Positions 1 through 4,683 of a DNA stretch of 5,847 nucleotides are shown piece after piece. Every line of letters starts with the position of its first letter. The stretch's first letter is position 1. Below the pieces are notes generated by a model. The model was not told the origin of the DNA. It was given only the letters and a program-made list of their open reading frames with translations, and did no database searches. Origin of the DNA: Acidimicrobiia bacterium. GTDB taxonomy: Bacteria; Actinomycetota; Acidimicrobiia; Spongiisociales; UBA5794. The stretch lies in the NCBI GenBank assembly GCA_013695075.1, contig JACDBE010000208.1, positions 1 to 5,847 of the forward strand, in the 5' to 3' direction. Both the position numbers and the translations under genes were made by a program.

Positions 1-239
1 AACTTACCCCGGCCCATGATCTCGGCCCCGATGCCGACGCCATGGCGGTCGGCGAAGGAGTGGTCGACACCCGCGGTGCCGCCGGTATCGCCGACCATCG
101 AGCGCCAGAATCGGGTGGCGAACATCCACTCGTGCAGGCGTTCCCCGGCGTGACCGAACGGGGCGTCGAACGTGATGCCGTCGCCTGTCCCGAACCCATC
201 CAGGGAGATCGAGAAGTTGTGGACACGGACCTGGGACAT
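1..239 (-). CDS. RibD C-terminal/DHFR-family reductase, 3' end outside window
   Basis: This is the N-terminal 79 residues of a dihydrofolate reductase-like protein of the RibD C-terminal family, soluble NADPH-dependent reductases whose substrate is usually unknown. The protein begins MSQVRVHNFSISLDGFGTGD; the short first strand followed by SLDGF is the hallmark of the family's first beta strand. Further on, GVGIGAEIMGRGK (about residues 67-79) matches the segment just before the NADP-binding loop. The ATG at 237-239 is supported by a GGGAGG ribosome binding site (complement of 245-250) five bases upstream. Family members are usually about 180-200 residues, so more than half lies beyond base 1. 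It is divergent from the small membrane ORF at 270. The family call is firm; the substrate is not known. Confidence 0.88.
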   Translation of the reverse strand, partial: MSQVRVHNFSISLDGFGTGDGITFDAPFGHAGERLHEWMFATRFWRSMVGDTGGTAGVDHSFADRHGVGIGAEIMGRGK

Positions 240-269
240 GGCTGCCTCCCGAGCAGTGGGGTGACTGCG

Positions 270-275
270 ATGGTA
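270..275 (-). promoter_or_regulatory. Candidate -10 element for the RibD/DHFR-family gene
   Basis: On the minus strand TACCAT fits the TAnnnT pattern and would place transcription start about 20 bases before the GGGAGG ribosome binding site. No convincing -35 is seen. It overlaps the first codons of the small membrane ORF on the other strand, so the two genes would compete for this DNA. This is a motif match only. Confidence 0.22.
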
Positions 276-455
276 CGAACCGCGCTCGTGCTCATTGCCG
301 CAGTGACGCTCGTCCTGTTCGGCTATGTGGTCCGTCAACTCGAAGGCGGCGTCGGCGAGCTCGCAACGCACTGGTGGTCCACCGCGGCCACGGTCGCAGC
401 GGCCTTGGCCTCGAGCGCGGCCATGATCGCGGCGCGTCGGTCCGCCGTCGACTGA
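270..455 (+). CDS. Small two-helix membrane protein, function unknown
   Basis: A putative 61-residue protein starting MVRTALVLIAAVTLVLFGYV. Residues about 4-20 form a strongly hydrophobic helix. A short linker with acidic residues follows (QLEGGVGELATHWW), then a second Ala-rich hydrophobic segment at about 38-55, and the protein ends in a basic tail (ARRSAVD). This suggests a small inner-membrane protein with two passes. The ATG at 270 was chosen; an in-frame GTG at 261 is the alternative, and neither has a strong ribosome binding site. It ends 34 bases before the AraC-family gene and is divergent from the RibD/DHFR gene. I do not recognise a family. The hydrophobic pattern supports coding, but the ORF is short enough that it could be spurious. 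Confidence 0.5.
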   Translation: MVRTALVLIAAVTLVLFGYVVRQLEGGVGELATHWWSTAATVAAALASSAAMIAARRSAVD

Positions 456-477
456 CTCGGCGGAGGGCGCCGCTGGG

Positions 478-483
478 TAGGCT
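478..483 (+). promoter_or_regulatory. -10 box of a leaderless promoter for the AraC-family gene
   Basis: TAGGCT lies exactly six bases before the GTG at 490, so transcription would start at or next to the start codon. There is no ribosome binding site upstream of 490, which agrees with leaderless initiation. This arrangement is common in actinobacteria. TGACTC at 453-458 is a possible but weak -35. Confidence 0.6.
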
Positions 484-489
484 GGGCGT

Positions 490-948
490 GTGAGCGCTGA
501 TGTCGATGAGCTGCGTTTGCTGCGCCTGGCCCGGGACCGGATGGACCGCGAGTACGCCCAGCCGCTCGACGTTCCGACGGTCGCCCGCACGGCGTTGATG
601 TCGCCGGCGCACTTCAGCCGCCGCTTCCGCGAGGCGTACTCCGAGACGCCGTACTCCTACCTCATGACCCGGCGCATCGAGCGGGCGAAGGCGCTGCTGC
701 GCCGCGGCGACCTGAGCGTGACGGATGTCTGCTTCGCCGTTGGCTGCTCCAGTCTCGGCTCCTTCTCTGCCCGGTTCACCGAGCTCGTCGGTGAGACGCC
801 GAGCGCCTACCGCGCCCGCAGCCACGACGAGCTGGGTGTCCTGCCCGGCTGCGTGACGATGGTGCTGACCCGACCGCGCCGGTCCGGGCGTCGGGGGCCT
901 CCGGAAGCGAGCAGTTTTCGAGAAGCATCTTCCGCCGCGCCGTCGTAG
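490..948 (+). CDS. AraC-family transcriptional regulator, DNA-binding domain only
   Basis: A 152-residue regulator that is essentially just the two-HTH DNA-binding unit (about residues 10-112). The first HTH lies at about 27-46 (LDVPTVARTALMSPAHFSRR). The second lies at about 75-96 (LSVTDVCFAVGCSSLGSFSA) and is followed by the family signature GETPSAYRAR at 101-110. No N-terminal sensor domain is present; full-length AraC proteins are usually about 250-300 residues. The tail carries LPGCVTMVLTRP (118-129), often seen in regulators paired with a VOC gene, then a low-complexity end. The GTG start fits a leaderless promoter (TAGGCT at 478). The VOC gene begins nine bases after the stop, so control of that neighbour, or of itself, is the likely role. 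The ligand, if any, is unknown. Confidence 0.9.
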   Translation: MSADVDELRLLRLARDRMDREYAQPLDVPTVARTALMSPAHFSRRFREAYSETPYSYLMTRRIERAKALLRRGDLSVTDVCFAVGCSSLGSFSARFTELVGETPSAYRARSHDELGVLPGCVTMVLTRPRRSGRRGPPEASSFREASSAAPS

Positions 949-951
949 GTT
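946..951 (+). promoter_or_regulatory. Candidate -10 box of a leaderless promoter for the VOC gene
   Basis: TAGGTT lies six bases before the ATG at 958, the same geometry as TAGGCT before the AraC gene. Its first three bases are the TAG stop codon of the AraC gene, so the promoter would be built into the end of the regulator's reading frame. No ribosome binding site precedes 958. No clear -35 is seen; an imperfect GGAAG/CTTCC dyad (903-907 and 929-933) sits where an activator might bind. Confidence 0.5.
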
Positions 952-957
952 GGCGCC

Positions 958-1362
958 ATGACCATCTCACTCAGCACCGTGCACATCTACGTCGACGACC
1001 CCGATGCCGCCCTCGGCTTCTATCGGGATACCCTTGGCCTGACGGTCCAGGACGAGGTCGCCAACGACGGCTTCCGCTGGATCACCCTCGCCACCGACAC
1101 TCAGCCCGACATCAAGATCGTGTTGTCGCAGCCGCACGCGGGCCGCTCCCAGGAGGACGGCGACGCCCTGGCGGCTCTGCTGGCCAAGGGTGAGCTGCCC
1201 GGACCCTTCTTCCGCTCCGACGATCTCGAAGCTACCTTCGACAAGACCGCCGCCGCGCCGGGGGTCGAGGTGCTGTCAGAGCCGGCCGACCAGTTCTGGG
1301 GTGTCCGTGACGCCGCCGTGCGCGATCCGGCAGGCAACATGATCCGCATCGAGCAGGCGTAG
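958..1362 (+). CDS. VOC-family protein (glyoxalase/bleomycin resistance fold)
   Basis: A 134-residue vicinal oxygen chelate protein with the two-module fold and normal family length. The first module opens with VHIYVDDPDAALGFYRDTLG (residues 8-27), giving H9 as a probable metal ligand and the typical FYRDTLGL helix. The second module ends VRDAAVRDPAGNMIRIEQA, with E132 in the position of the C-terminal ligand. VOC proteins include glyoxalases, dioxygenases and antibiotic-binding proteins; nothing here chooses among them. It follows the AraC-type regulator by nine bases and probably has its own leaderless promoter overlapping that gene's stop. AraC-VOC pairs are common in actinobacteria, and regulation by the neighbour is inferred. 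The next gene follows after a 27-base gap on the same strand. Confidence 0.92.
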   Translation: MTISLSTVHIYVDDPDAALGFYRDTLGLTVQDEVANDGFRWITLATDTQPDIKIVLSQPHAGRSQEDGDALAALLAKGELPGPFFRSDDLEATFDKTAAAPGVEVLSEPADQFWGVRDAAVRDPAGNMIRIEQA

Positions 1363-1389
1363 GACCTGTCATTGCCAGGCGGGCGGGTC

Positions 1390-1860
1390 ATGCCGAACAC
1401 CGCAACGCCGGCGACGATCAGCTGGGGTGAGTTCGCCACACGTGAGCCTGACCTGGCACGGTTCGGGGCGGGCAGATTGACCGCAGCACCTGCATATCTG
1501 GCGACGATCCGTCGATCGGGGACACCTCGGGTCCATCCGGTGACACCTATCTTCACTGCCGTCGGGTTGTTCCTGTTCATGGAGCCGACCTCACCCAAAG
1601 GGAGAGACCTCCGGGAGCGGGGATGGTTCGCCTTGCACAACGGTGTCCCAGACAATGCCGGTACCGGTGGCGAGTTCTGCGTCGAGGGCCGCGGTGTCGC
1701 CGTGGACGACCCAGACATGTGGTCCCACGTGGCCGACGCCTCGAGCTACACGCCTCTCGACCGCTACGTCCTGTTCGAGTTCCGGCTGAGCGAGGCTCGC
1801 TGCCACGGGTACGGCGACGTGCCCCTGCCCTCCACCCGGAGGTGGTCAGTCGATCAATAG
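1390..1860 (+). CDS. Pyridoxamine 5'-phosphate oxidase-like flavoprotein
   Basis: A 156-residue split-barrel protein of the PNPOx-like superfamily, which bind FMN or F420 and act as small oxidoreductases; the substrate is unknown. ATIRRSGTPRVHPVTPIF (38-55) is the conserved strand pair with the RVHPV motif. SPKGRDLRERGWFALHN (68-84) carries basic residues (K70, R72) in the usual cofactor-phosphate region. A following strand, FCVEGRGVAVDD (96-107), and the closing TRRWSVDQ also match members I know of this size. The ATG at 1390 has a G-rich stretch (GGCGGGCGGG) just upstream; an in-frame TTG at 1372 would add six residues. It lies 27 bases after the VOC gene on the same strand and may be cotranscribed with it. 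It is unlikely to be the true PdxH of vitamin B6 synthesis, which is longer. Confidence 0.88.
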   Translation: MPNTATPATISWGEFATREPDLARFGAGRLTAAPAYLATIRRSGTPRVHPVTPIFTAVGLFLFMEPTSPKGRDLRERGWFALHNGVPDNAGTGGEFCVEGRGVAVDDPDMWSHVADASSYTPLDRYVLFEFRLSEARCHGYGDVPLPSTRRWSVDQ

Positions 1861-2041
1861 ACATCGAGCAGGGTCACCCTCCATGGTCCTTGCCACGCCG
1901 TGACCTCTCCGAGCACGCCACGAGTCTGGCGGGACCCTGTCGGGTAGGGTGCATCGCCGTGAGTGAAGCGAGGACATGCCCGAGTGGTGTGCGGTGCTGG
2001 ATCGACGTGGAGCAGCCTGACATGGACGCCGTCTGTCATTT
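1861..2041. other. Non-coding gap between convergent genes, with two weak dyads
   Basis: No gene is supported in these 181 bases. Two inverted repeats may serve as transcription ends. GGTCAC (1872-1877) can pair with GTGACC (1900-1905) across 22 bases, starting 12 bases after the PNPOx-like stop. ACCCT (1934-1938) can pair with AGGGT (1946-1950) across seven bases. Neither is followed by a T-run, so neither is a classical intrinsic terminator. TAGGGT at 1945-1950 also resembles a -10 box but has no convincing gene after it. Confidence 0.35.
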
Positions 2042-2554
2042 CTAGCGGCGCAGGGGAGGGTCGAAGAGCGCCAGCTCCTCGTCGCTGGGTCGTTCGAAGG
2101 CGGCGGCGTAGGTCTCGAGATCCTTCCGCGTCAGGGCGCGGTGGCCGACCCGACGCTCAATGTCTCGATCGCCAAGGCGTCGCCAGAGAACGGCGAGCGG
2201 CGCATCGAGGAAACGGAGTTCCACTGCTGCCCCGGCGGCTCGAGCTCGTTGGCGTAGTTGGTCCCGCTCATCGCGTCCCCACGTTCCCCACTCGATGACG
2301 ACGGGAACGTCGAGCTTCAGCAACCGCTGCGTGAGATCCCATTGCAGGTGCTCGATCCTGGCTCGGGACGCCTCGTCGAAGATGTCGATCCCCAAGTAGG
2401 CCATCCAGTCGTCCGGACACATCCGAACCGCGGAGTACTCGGACTCAATTCGCTGCGCGAGTGTCGTCTTTCCCGCTCCGGGCAACCCGCACACGATGAC
2501 TAGGCGGCGACCGGCGCCACACACTTCCGGCTCCACCCCGCCAGTCTGCACCAC
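2042..2554 (-). CDS. P-loop kinase-like ATP-binding protein (AAA_33 type)
   Basis: A protein of up to 170 residues with an N-terminal Walker A motif, GLPGAGKTT (residues 23-31), directly after a hydrophobic strand (LVIVC). CPDDWM (46-51) is the acidic motif that in this group of small-molecule kinases often helps bind substrate or magnesium. VVIEWGTWGRDERDQLRQRA fits the Walker B/helix region, and ELRFLDAPLAVLWRRLGDRD is the typical strand followed by an Arg-rich lid. Relatives include AAA_33 proteins, chloramphenicol phosphotransferase-like and zeta-toxin-like kinases; the substrate here is unknown. The start is uncertain. GTG at 2554 is the longest, but GTG at 2524 has a GGAG six bases upstream (complement of 2531-2534) and would give 160 residues beginning just before the first strand. 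No antitoxin-like partner is seen. Confidence 0.85.
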   Translation of the reverse strand: MVQTGGVEPEVCGAGRRLVIVCGLPGAGKTTLAQRIESEYSAVRMCPDDWMAYLGIDIFDEASRARIEHLQWDLTQRLLKLDVPVVIEWGTWGRDERDQLRQRARAAGAAVELRFLDAPLAVLWRRLGDRDIERRVGHRALTRKDLETYAAAFERPSDEELALFDPPLRR

Positions 2555-2650
2555 TTGCGTCGGTCCGGAGCACAGACGTGGCCGTCATCCGGTGCTGCGT
2601 AGTCCACCCGACGCCGACCCATCGTGGCCGCGGGCAAGCGGTGAGCGCGG

Positions 2651-2989
2651 CTATTTCCTCCTGGCGGGTAGCGATCGGGCGTAGCTGGTGCCGAGATCGA
2701 CCCACATGGCGAGTTGTTCCCGGGTCCGTGCATGATCGGAGTCGACACGCAGCCACCCTTTCATCGAACGGCCTCGCATCTCCATGGGTCTGGCGGCGGG
2801 GGTTGCTACGAGCTCGTGGAACTTGATCGGATCGACTCGCACCAGCAGCCCGCCTTGGCCGCTGGCCCCCACTGCCATGTTGCCGCCGATGAGGAAGGCG
2901 AGCCCGCCGAACATCTTCTGCTCGGTGACGAGCGGATCGCCACCGACCATCTCTCGGATGCGATCCGCTAGGGCTTCGTCGTATGCCAT
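2651..2989 (-). CDS. TfoX N-terminal domain-containing protein
   Basis: A 112-residue protein that starts MAYDEALADRIREMVGGDP and carries the family signature EQKMFGGLAFLIGGNMAVG at residues 23-41. A strand (GLLVRV) and the segment RPMEMRGRSMKGWLRV follow, and the protein ends LGTSYARSLPARRK. This is the usual length for stand-alone TfoX_N proteins of actinobacteria. They share a fold with the N-terminal half of the competence regulator TfoX, but their role is not established, and the competence function should not be carried over. The ATG at 2987-2989 fits the family start; there is no ribosome binding site, and a possible leaderless -10 (TATCGT) lies seven bases upstream. It is divergent from the cupin gene and on the same strand as the P-loop kinase, 96 bases further on. 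Confidence 0.88.
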   Translation of the reverse strand: MAYDEALADRIREMVGGDPLVTEQKMFGGLAFLIGGNMAVGASGQGGLLVRVDPIKFHELVATPAARPMEMRGRSMKGWLRVDSDHARTREQLAMWVDLGTSYARSLPARRK

Positions 2990-2996
2990 CGATGTA

Positions 2997-3002
2997 ACGA
3001 TA
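2997..3002 (-). promoter_or_regulatory. Candidate leaderless -10 box for the TfoX-domain gene
   Basis: On the minus strand TATCGT (TAnnnT) lies seven bases before the ATG at 2989. The absence of a ribosome binding site makes leaderless initiation plausible. No recognisable -35 is present. Confidence 0.35.
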
Positions 3003-3059
3003 AAGGCGCGCGAGAGCCAGATCGACGTCATTGCGGCGGGGATGGGCGGTCTCATCGAT

Positions 3060-3080
3060 CGAGCGCTCGCATGCGACAAT
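3060..3080 (+). promoter_or_regulatory. Candidate cupin promoter: 10-bp palindrome plus GACAAT -10
   Basis: GACAAT at 3075-3080 resembles an actinobacterial -10 box and would give a leader of roughly 90 bases before the cupin ATG. A perfect palindrome, CGAGCGCTCG (3060-3069), sits between the -10 and any -35, a typical repressor position. No good -35 is visible, and the palindrome could be chance in GC-rich DNA. Confidence 0.3.
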
Positions 3081-3106
3081 GCGGGCACGGCGGCCCCACG
3101 ACCGGT

Positions 3107-3172
3107 CGGCTCCGGGTCACACCCGAGGCCGCACGCATTGGCACGGCGGCGCTGCCGGCCGACCCGAGGAGG
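3107..3172 (+). promoter_or_regulatory. Structured leader of the cupin gene with two exclusive pairings
   Basis: A local hairpin can form from 3107-3117 and 3121-3131: ten pairs including one T-G wobble, one C-A mismatch and a three-base loop. The 8-mer ACCCGAGG in its right arm (3121-3128) occurs again at 3162-3169, where it runs into the GAGGAGG ribosome binding site (3166-3172). The left arm CTCCGGGTC (3110-3118) can therefore pair instead with GACCC (3161-3165) and GGAG (3168-3171), nine pairs with a two-base bulge, hiding the ribosome binding site. Pairing was worked out by eye; regulation is inferred. Confidence 0.35.
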
Positions 3173-3176
3173 TTCC

Positions 3177-3557
3177 ATGGGAGACAAGCAGGAGTACAAC
3201 ATCAACCTCGACGACAAGTTCGGGACCTTGCGGCTGATCGACCTGCCAGCCGAGATCGCCGCCCACGAGCCATGGGTCAACGAGACCCTGACCACGGTGA
3301 ACGACGCAGTCGTTCGACTCGGCATCGTCGAAGGCGAGTTTCACTGGCACACGCACGATGCTGAAGACGAGTTCTTCCTCGTGCTGGAAGGGCAGCTGCT
3401 GACCGACATCGAGGACCGCCCGACCGTCACCCTCGATCGACACCAGGGCTACACGGTTCCATGCGGGGTGCTGCATCGCACTCGGGCACCCGGGAGAACG
3501 GCGATTCTCATGATCGAGCCGGCCGGCGTGGTACCGAAGGGGGACGCCACCGGTTGA
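3177..3557 (+). CDS. Single-domain cupin protein
   Basis: A 126-residue small beta-barrel protein with both cupin motifs. Motif 1 is G53-EFHWHTHDAEDEFFLVLEG, with metal ligands H58, H60 and E65 and the closing G72. Motif 2 is G91-YTVPCGVLH, with H100 as the fourth ligand. All four ligands are present, so a divalent metal is expected, in the cytoplasm. The N-terminus (MGDKQEYNINLDDKFGTLRL) resembles stand-alone cupins annotated only by domain; the substrate is unknown. The ATG at 3177 is clear because GAGGAGG (3166-3172) lies four bases upstream. The frame stays open further upstream, but nothing supports a longer protein. It is divergent from the TfoX-domain gene and 102 bases before the NrtS-like gene. 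The leader may be able to hide its ribosome binding site. Confidence 0.9.
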   Translation: MGDKQEYNINLDDKFGTLRLIDLPAEIAAHEPWVNETLTTVNDAVVRLGIVEGEFHWHTHDAEDEFFLVLEGQLLTDIEDRPTVTLDRHQGYTVPCGVLHRTRAPGRTAILMIEPAGVVPKGDATG

Positions 3558-3559
3558 TC

Positions 3560-3599
3560 GGTCACTCGGATCAGTCCAGGCAGTACCCCGCCAGTGACC
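3560..3599 (+). terminator. Inverted repeat just after the cupin stop codon
   Basis: GGTCACT (3560-3566) pairs perfectly with AGTGACC (3593-3599). CGG (3567-3569) can add three pairs with CCG (3588-3590) if CC is bulged, giving a ten-pair stem with an 18-base loop that begins two bases after the stop. There is no T-run, so it could be a weak terminator, an mRNA-protecting stem or an operator for the gene at 3660. Confidence 0.35.
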
Positions 3600-3659
3600 A
3601 TCACGGCCGTCGGTCAGCCCAGTCGAGCCACGTGATCGGCGGTGAGGAAGGCGGCGGCG

Positions 3660-3917
3660 GTGCGTGACGATCCCGACTTGGTGGTCACGTGGGCGACGTG
3701 GCGGGAGGCGCTGTCCGTGGTCGGGATGCGTCGCCATGTAGAGGCCACCATCCGCATCGCGCTGATCGTGGGGACGGTGCTGTTCGCCATCAACCATCTG
3801 GATGTCGTCGCTGCGGGGGAGGCGACGGCGAGCACCTGGGTGAAGGCGGCGGTTACATACCTGGTGCCATGGGTCGTTTCCAACCTGGGCATCCTGACCG
3901 CCACCAAACGCCGCTGA
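3660..3917 (+). CDS. nrtS: NrtS-like nitrate/nitrite transporter subunit
   Basis: A protein of 85 residues with two predicted membrane helices: IRIALIVGTVLFAINHLDVV, and WVKAAVTYLVPWVVSNLGIL near the C-terminus. The INH motif in the first helix and the TYLVPWVVSNLG pattern in the second match what I know of the NrtS family, small membrane proteins shown in a cyanobacterium to support nitrate/nitrite uptake; some bacteria carry two different NrtS proteins that act together. Here only one copy is visible and no nitrate-assimilation gene is adjacent, so transport is inferred from family alone. GTG at 3660 is preferred because GAGGAAGG (3644-3651) lies eight bases upstream; GTG at 3642 would add six residues but has no ribosome binding site. 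It follows the cupin gene on the same strand. Confidence 0.75.
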   Translation: MRDDPDLVVTWATWREALSVVGMRRHVEATIRIALIVGTVLFAINHLDVVAAGEATASTWVKAAVTYLVPWVVSNLGILTATKRR

Positions 3918-3973
3918 TCACGTCCGAGGAGGCCGGCGTCGACGGATACGCCAGGCGCGGCGATGACGCGGCC

Positions 3974-4206
3974 ATGACGGCAACCGTTCTTGTTGAACGA
4001 CGCTTCGTGCGGTGGCACCGCGGCGGGCGTGGGAGCTCCCGGCCGACGTCGAGCGATGGCCGGAGTGGGCGCCACACATCCGCACCGCCCGCCTCGACGG
4101 CCGTCCGCTTGGGCCTCGTTCCAAGGGCCGCTTCACGTTCGGGCCGTTGGGATCGGGCGGGTTCGAGATGACGGTGTGGGACCCTCCCAGCTCGTGGACC
4201 TGGATC
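3974..4206 (+). pseudogene. SRPBCC-family protein remnant, frameshifted and 3'-truncated
   Basis: The gene begins at ATG 3974 as MTATVLVERRFV, a typical SRPBCC (START-like, ligand-binding helix-grip fold) first strand. The frame then has to shift at about 4009-4012 (two bases extra or one missing). It continues as APRRAWELPADVERWPEW and then TARLDGRPLGPRSKGRFTF, ending FEMTVWDPPSSWTWI at 4206. AWELLADVERWPEW is the usual family text at this point, so the call is solid. SRPBCC proteins are about 140-150 residues; here only about 77 remain. The bases after 4206 are antisense to a VOC gene remnant. It cannot give a normal protein unless both defects are sequencing or assembly errors. It starts 56 bases after the NrtS-like gene. 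Confidence 0.75.
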
Positions 4207-4209
4207 GAC
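4198..4209. other. Junction between two truncated convergent genes
   Basis: These bases read as T-W-I in the SRPBCC remnant on the plus strand and as V-D-P-G of a VOC protein on the minus strand. Both readings fit their families, so the breakpoint lies inside a stretch shared by both ends, up to about ten bases. This is what a deletion between short identical sequences would leave. The missing part would be the 3' half of the SRPBCC gene and the last codons of the VOC gene. Confidence 0.55.
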
Positions 4210-4550
4210 AGTGGTGAACCCGTACACGGTGCCGTGCCTCTTGCGGGGCCGGAGGATGAGCGGGATCCCCGCAGCCGGCAGCTTGACGTAGGCGGCACGT
4301 AACCCGGCGGCGAAGGCTCGGTAGAGCCCGTCAGGGGTCGGGACGAGGAGGATGACGCTGCCGTAGGAGACTTCGGGCGCGAATCCGTCGATGCCGAACA
4401 GATGGATGTTGATGTCCTGTCGGGCGACGACGGCGTATGGGTTGGGCCGCTCCTGGCGGTAGGTGCGCTCGAACCCCAACGCCTCGTAGAAGGGATCAAC
4501 TCGTCGAGGTGGCGGCACGGCAGCAGCGGAATGGTGACTTCGCCAACCAA
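4198..4550 (-). pseudogene. VOC-family (bleomycin-resistance-like) remnant, frameshifted and 3'-truncated
   Basis: Reading from a TTG at 4550, the protein opens MVGEVTIPLLPCRHLDELIP. One base is then missing between the ATC codon (4494-4496) and TTC (4489-4491). In the shifted frame the family text resumes as FYEALGFERTYRQERPNPYA, then DINIHLFGIDGF, then LYRAFAAGLRAAY, ILRPRKRHGTVYGFTTVDPG. This closely resembles VOC proteins of the bleomycin-resistance type, which normally go on with GNWLR and a short tail. Here the match stops at VDPG and the frame runs on into antisense SRPBCC sequence. About 117 residues of a normal 125-135 are kept. The start is uncertain. Substrate unknown; probably non-functional, unless the defects are sequence errors. 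Confidence 0.75.
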
Positions 4551-4683
4551 ACCTGATCACGCTACAGCCTCCCCGGGCCGCGCCGGCGGCTTGGGACGTG
4601 GCGGCGGCTGCTGGCATCATCCCCTGATGTCCTCAGCACCTCTCGGCGAGCCGGATCGCCGACCCGCATCCGCAAGGAGCCCG

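Noticed and set aside
42..260. Upstream extension of the small membrane ORF from ATG 42
   Set aside because: Antisense to the RibD/DHFR-family gene, which has a clear family match and ribosome binding site. The translated text has no hydrophobic or family pattern until about residue 76.
1101..1718. 205-residue open frame on the minus strand
   Set aside because: Lies antisense to the well-supported VOC and PNPOx-like genes; composition is typical of GC-rich antisense frames with no motif.
1945..1950. TAGGGT as a -10 box for a plus-strand gene
   Set aside because: The frame that follows runs antisense into the P-loop kinase gene and has no protein features.
2042..2989. Toxin-antitoxin pair of P-loop kinase and TfoX-domain protein
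   Set aside because: The genes are 96 bases apart, the TfoX-like protein is not an antitoxin family, and the kinase lacks specific zeta-toxin features that I can confirm.
3117..3797. 226-residue open frame on the minus strand
   Set aside because: Antisense to the cupin gene, whose metal motifs and ribosome binding site are clear; no recognisable domain.
3990..4217. 75-residue plus-strand open frame overlapping the SRPBCC remnant
   Set aside because: Wrong frame of the remnant; no family pattern.
4012..4302. Intact 96-residue SRPBCC protein starting at GTG 4012
   Set aside because: The real N-terminus lies in another frame at 3974, and the last 30 or so residues are antisense to the VOC remnant, so this is part of a broken gene.
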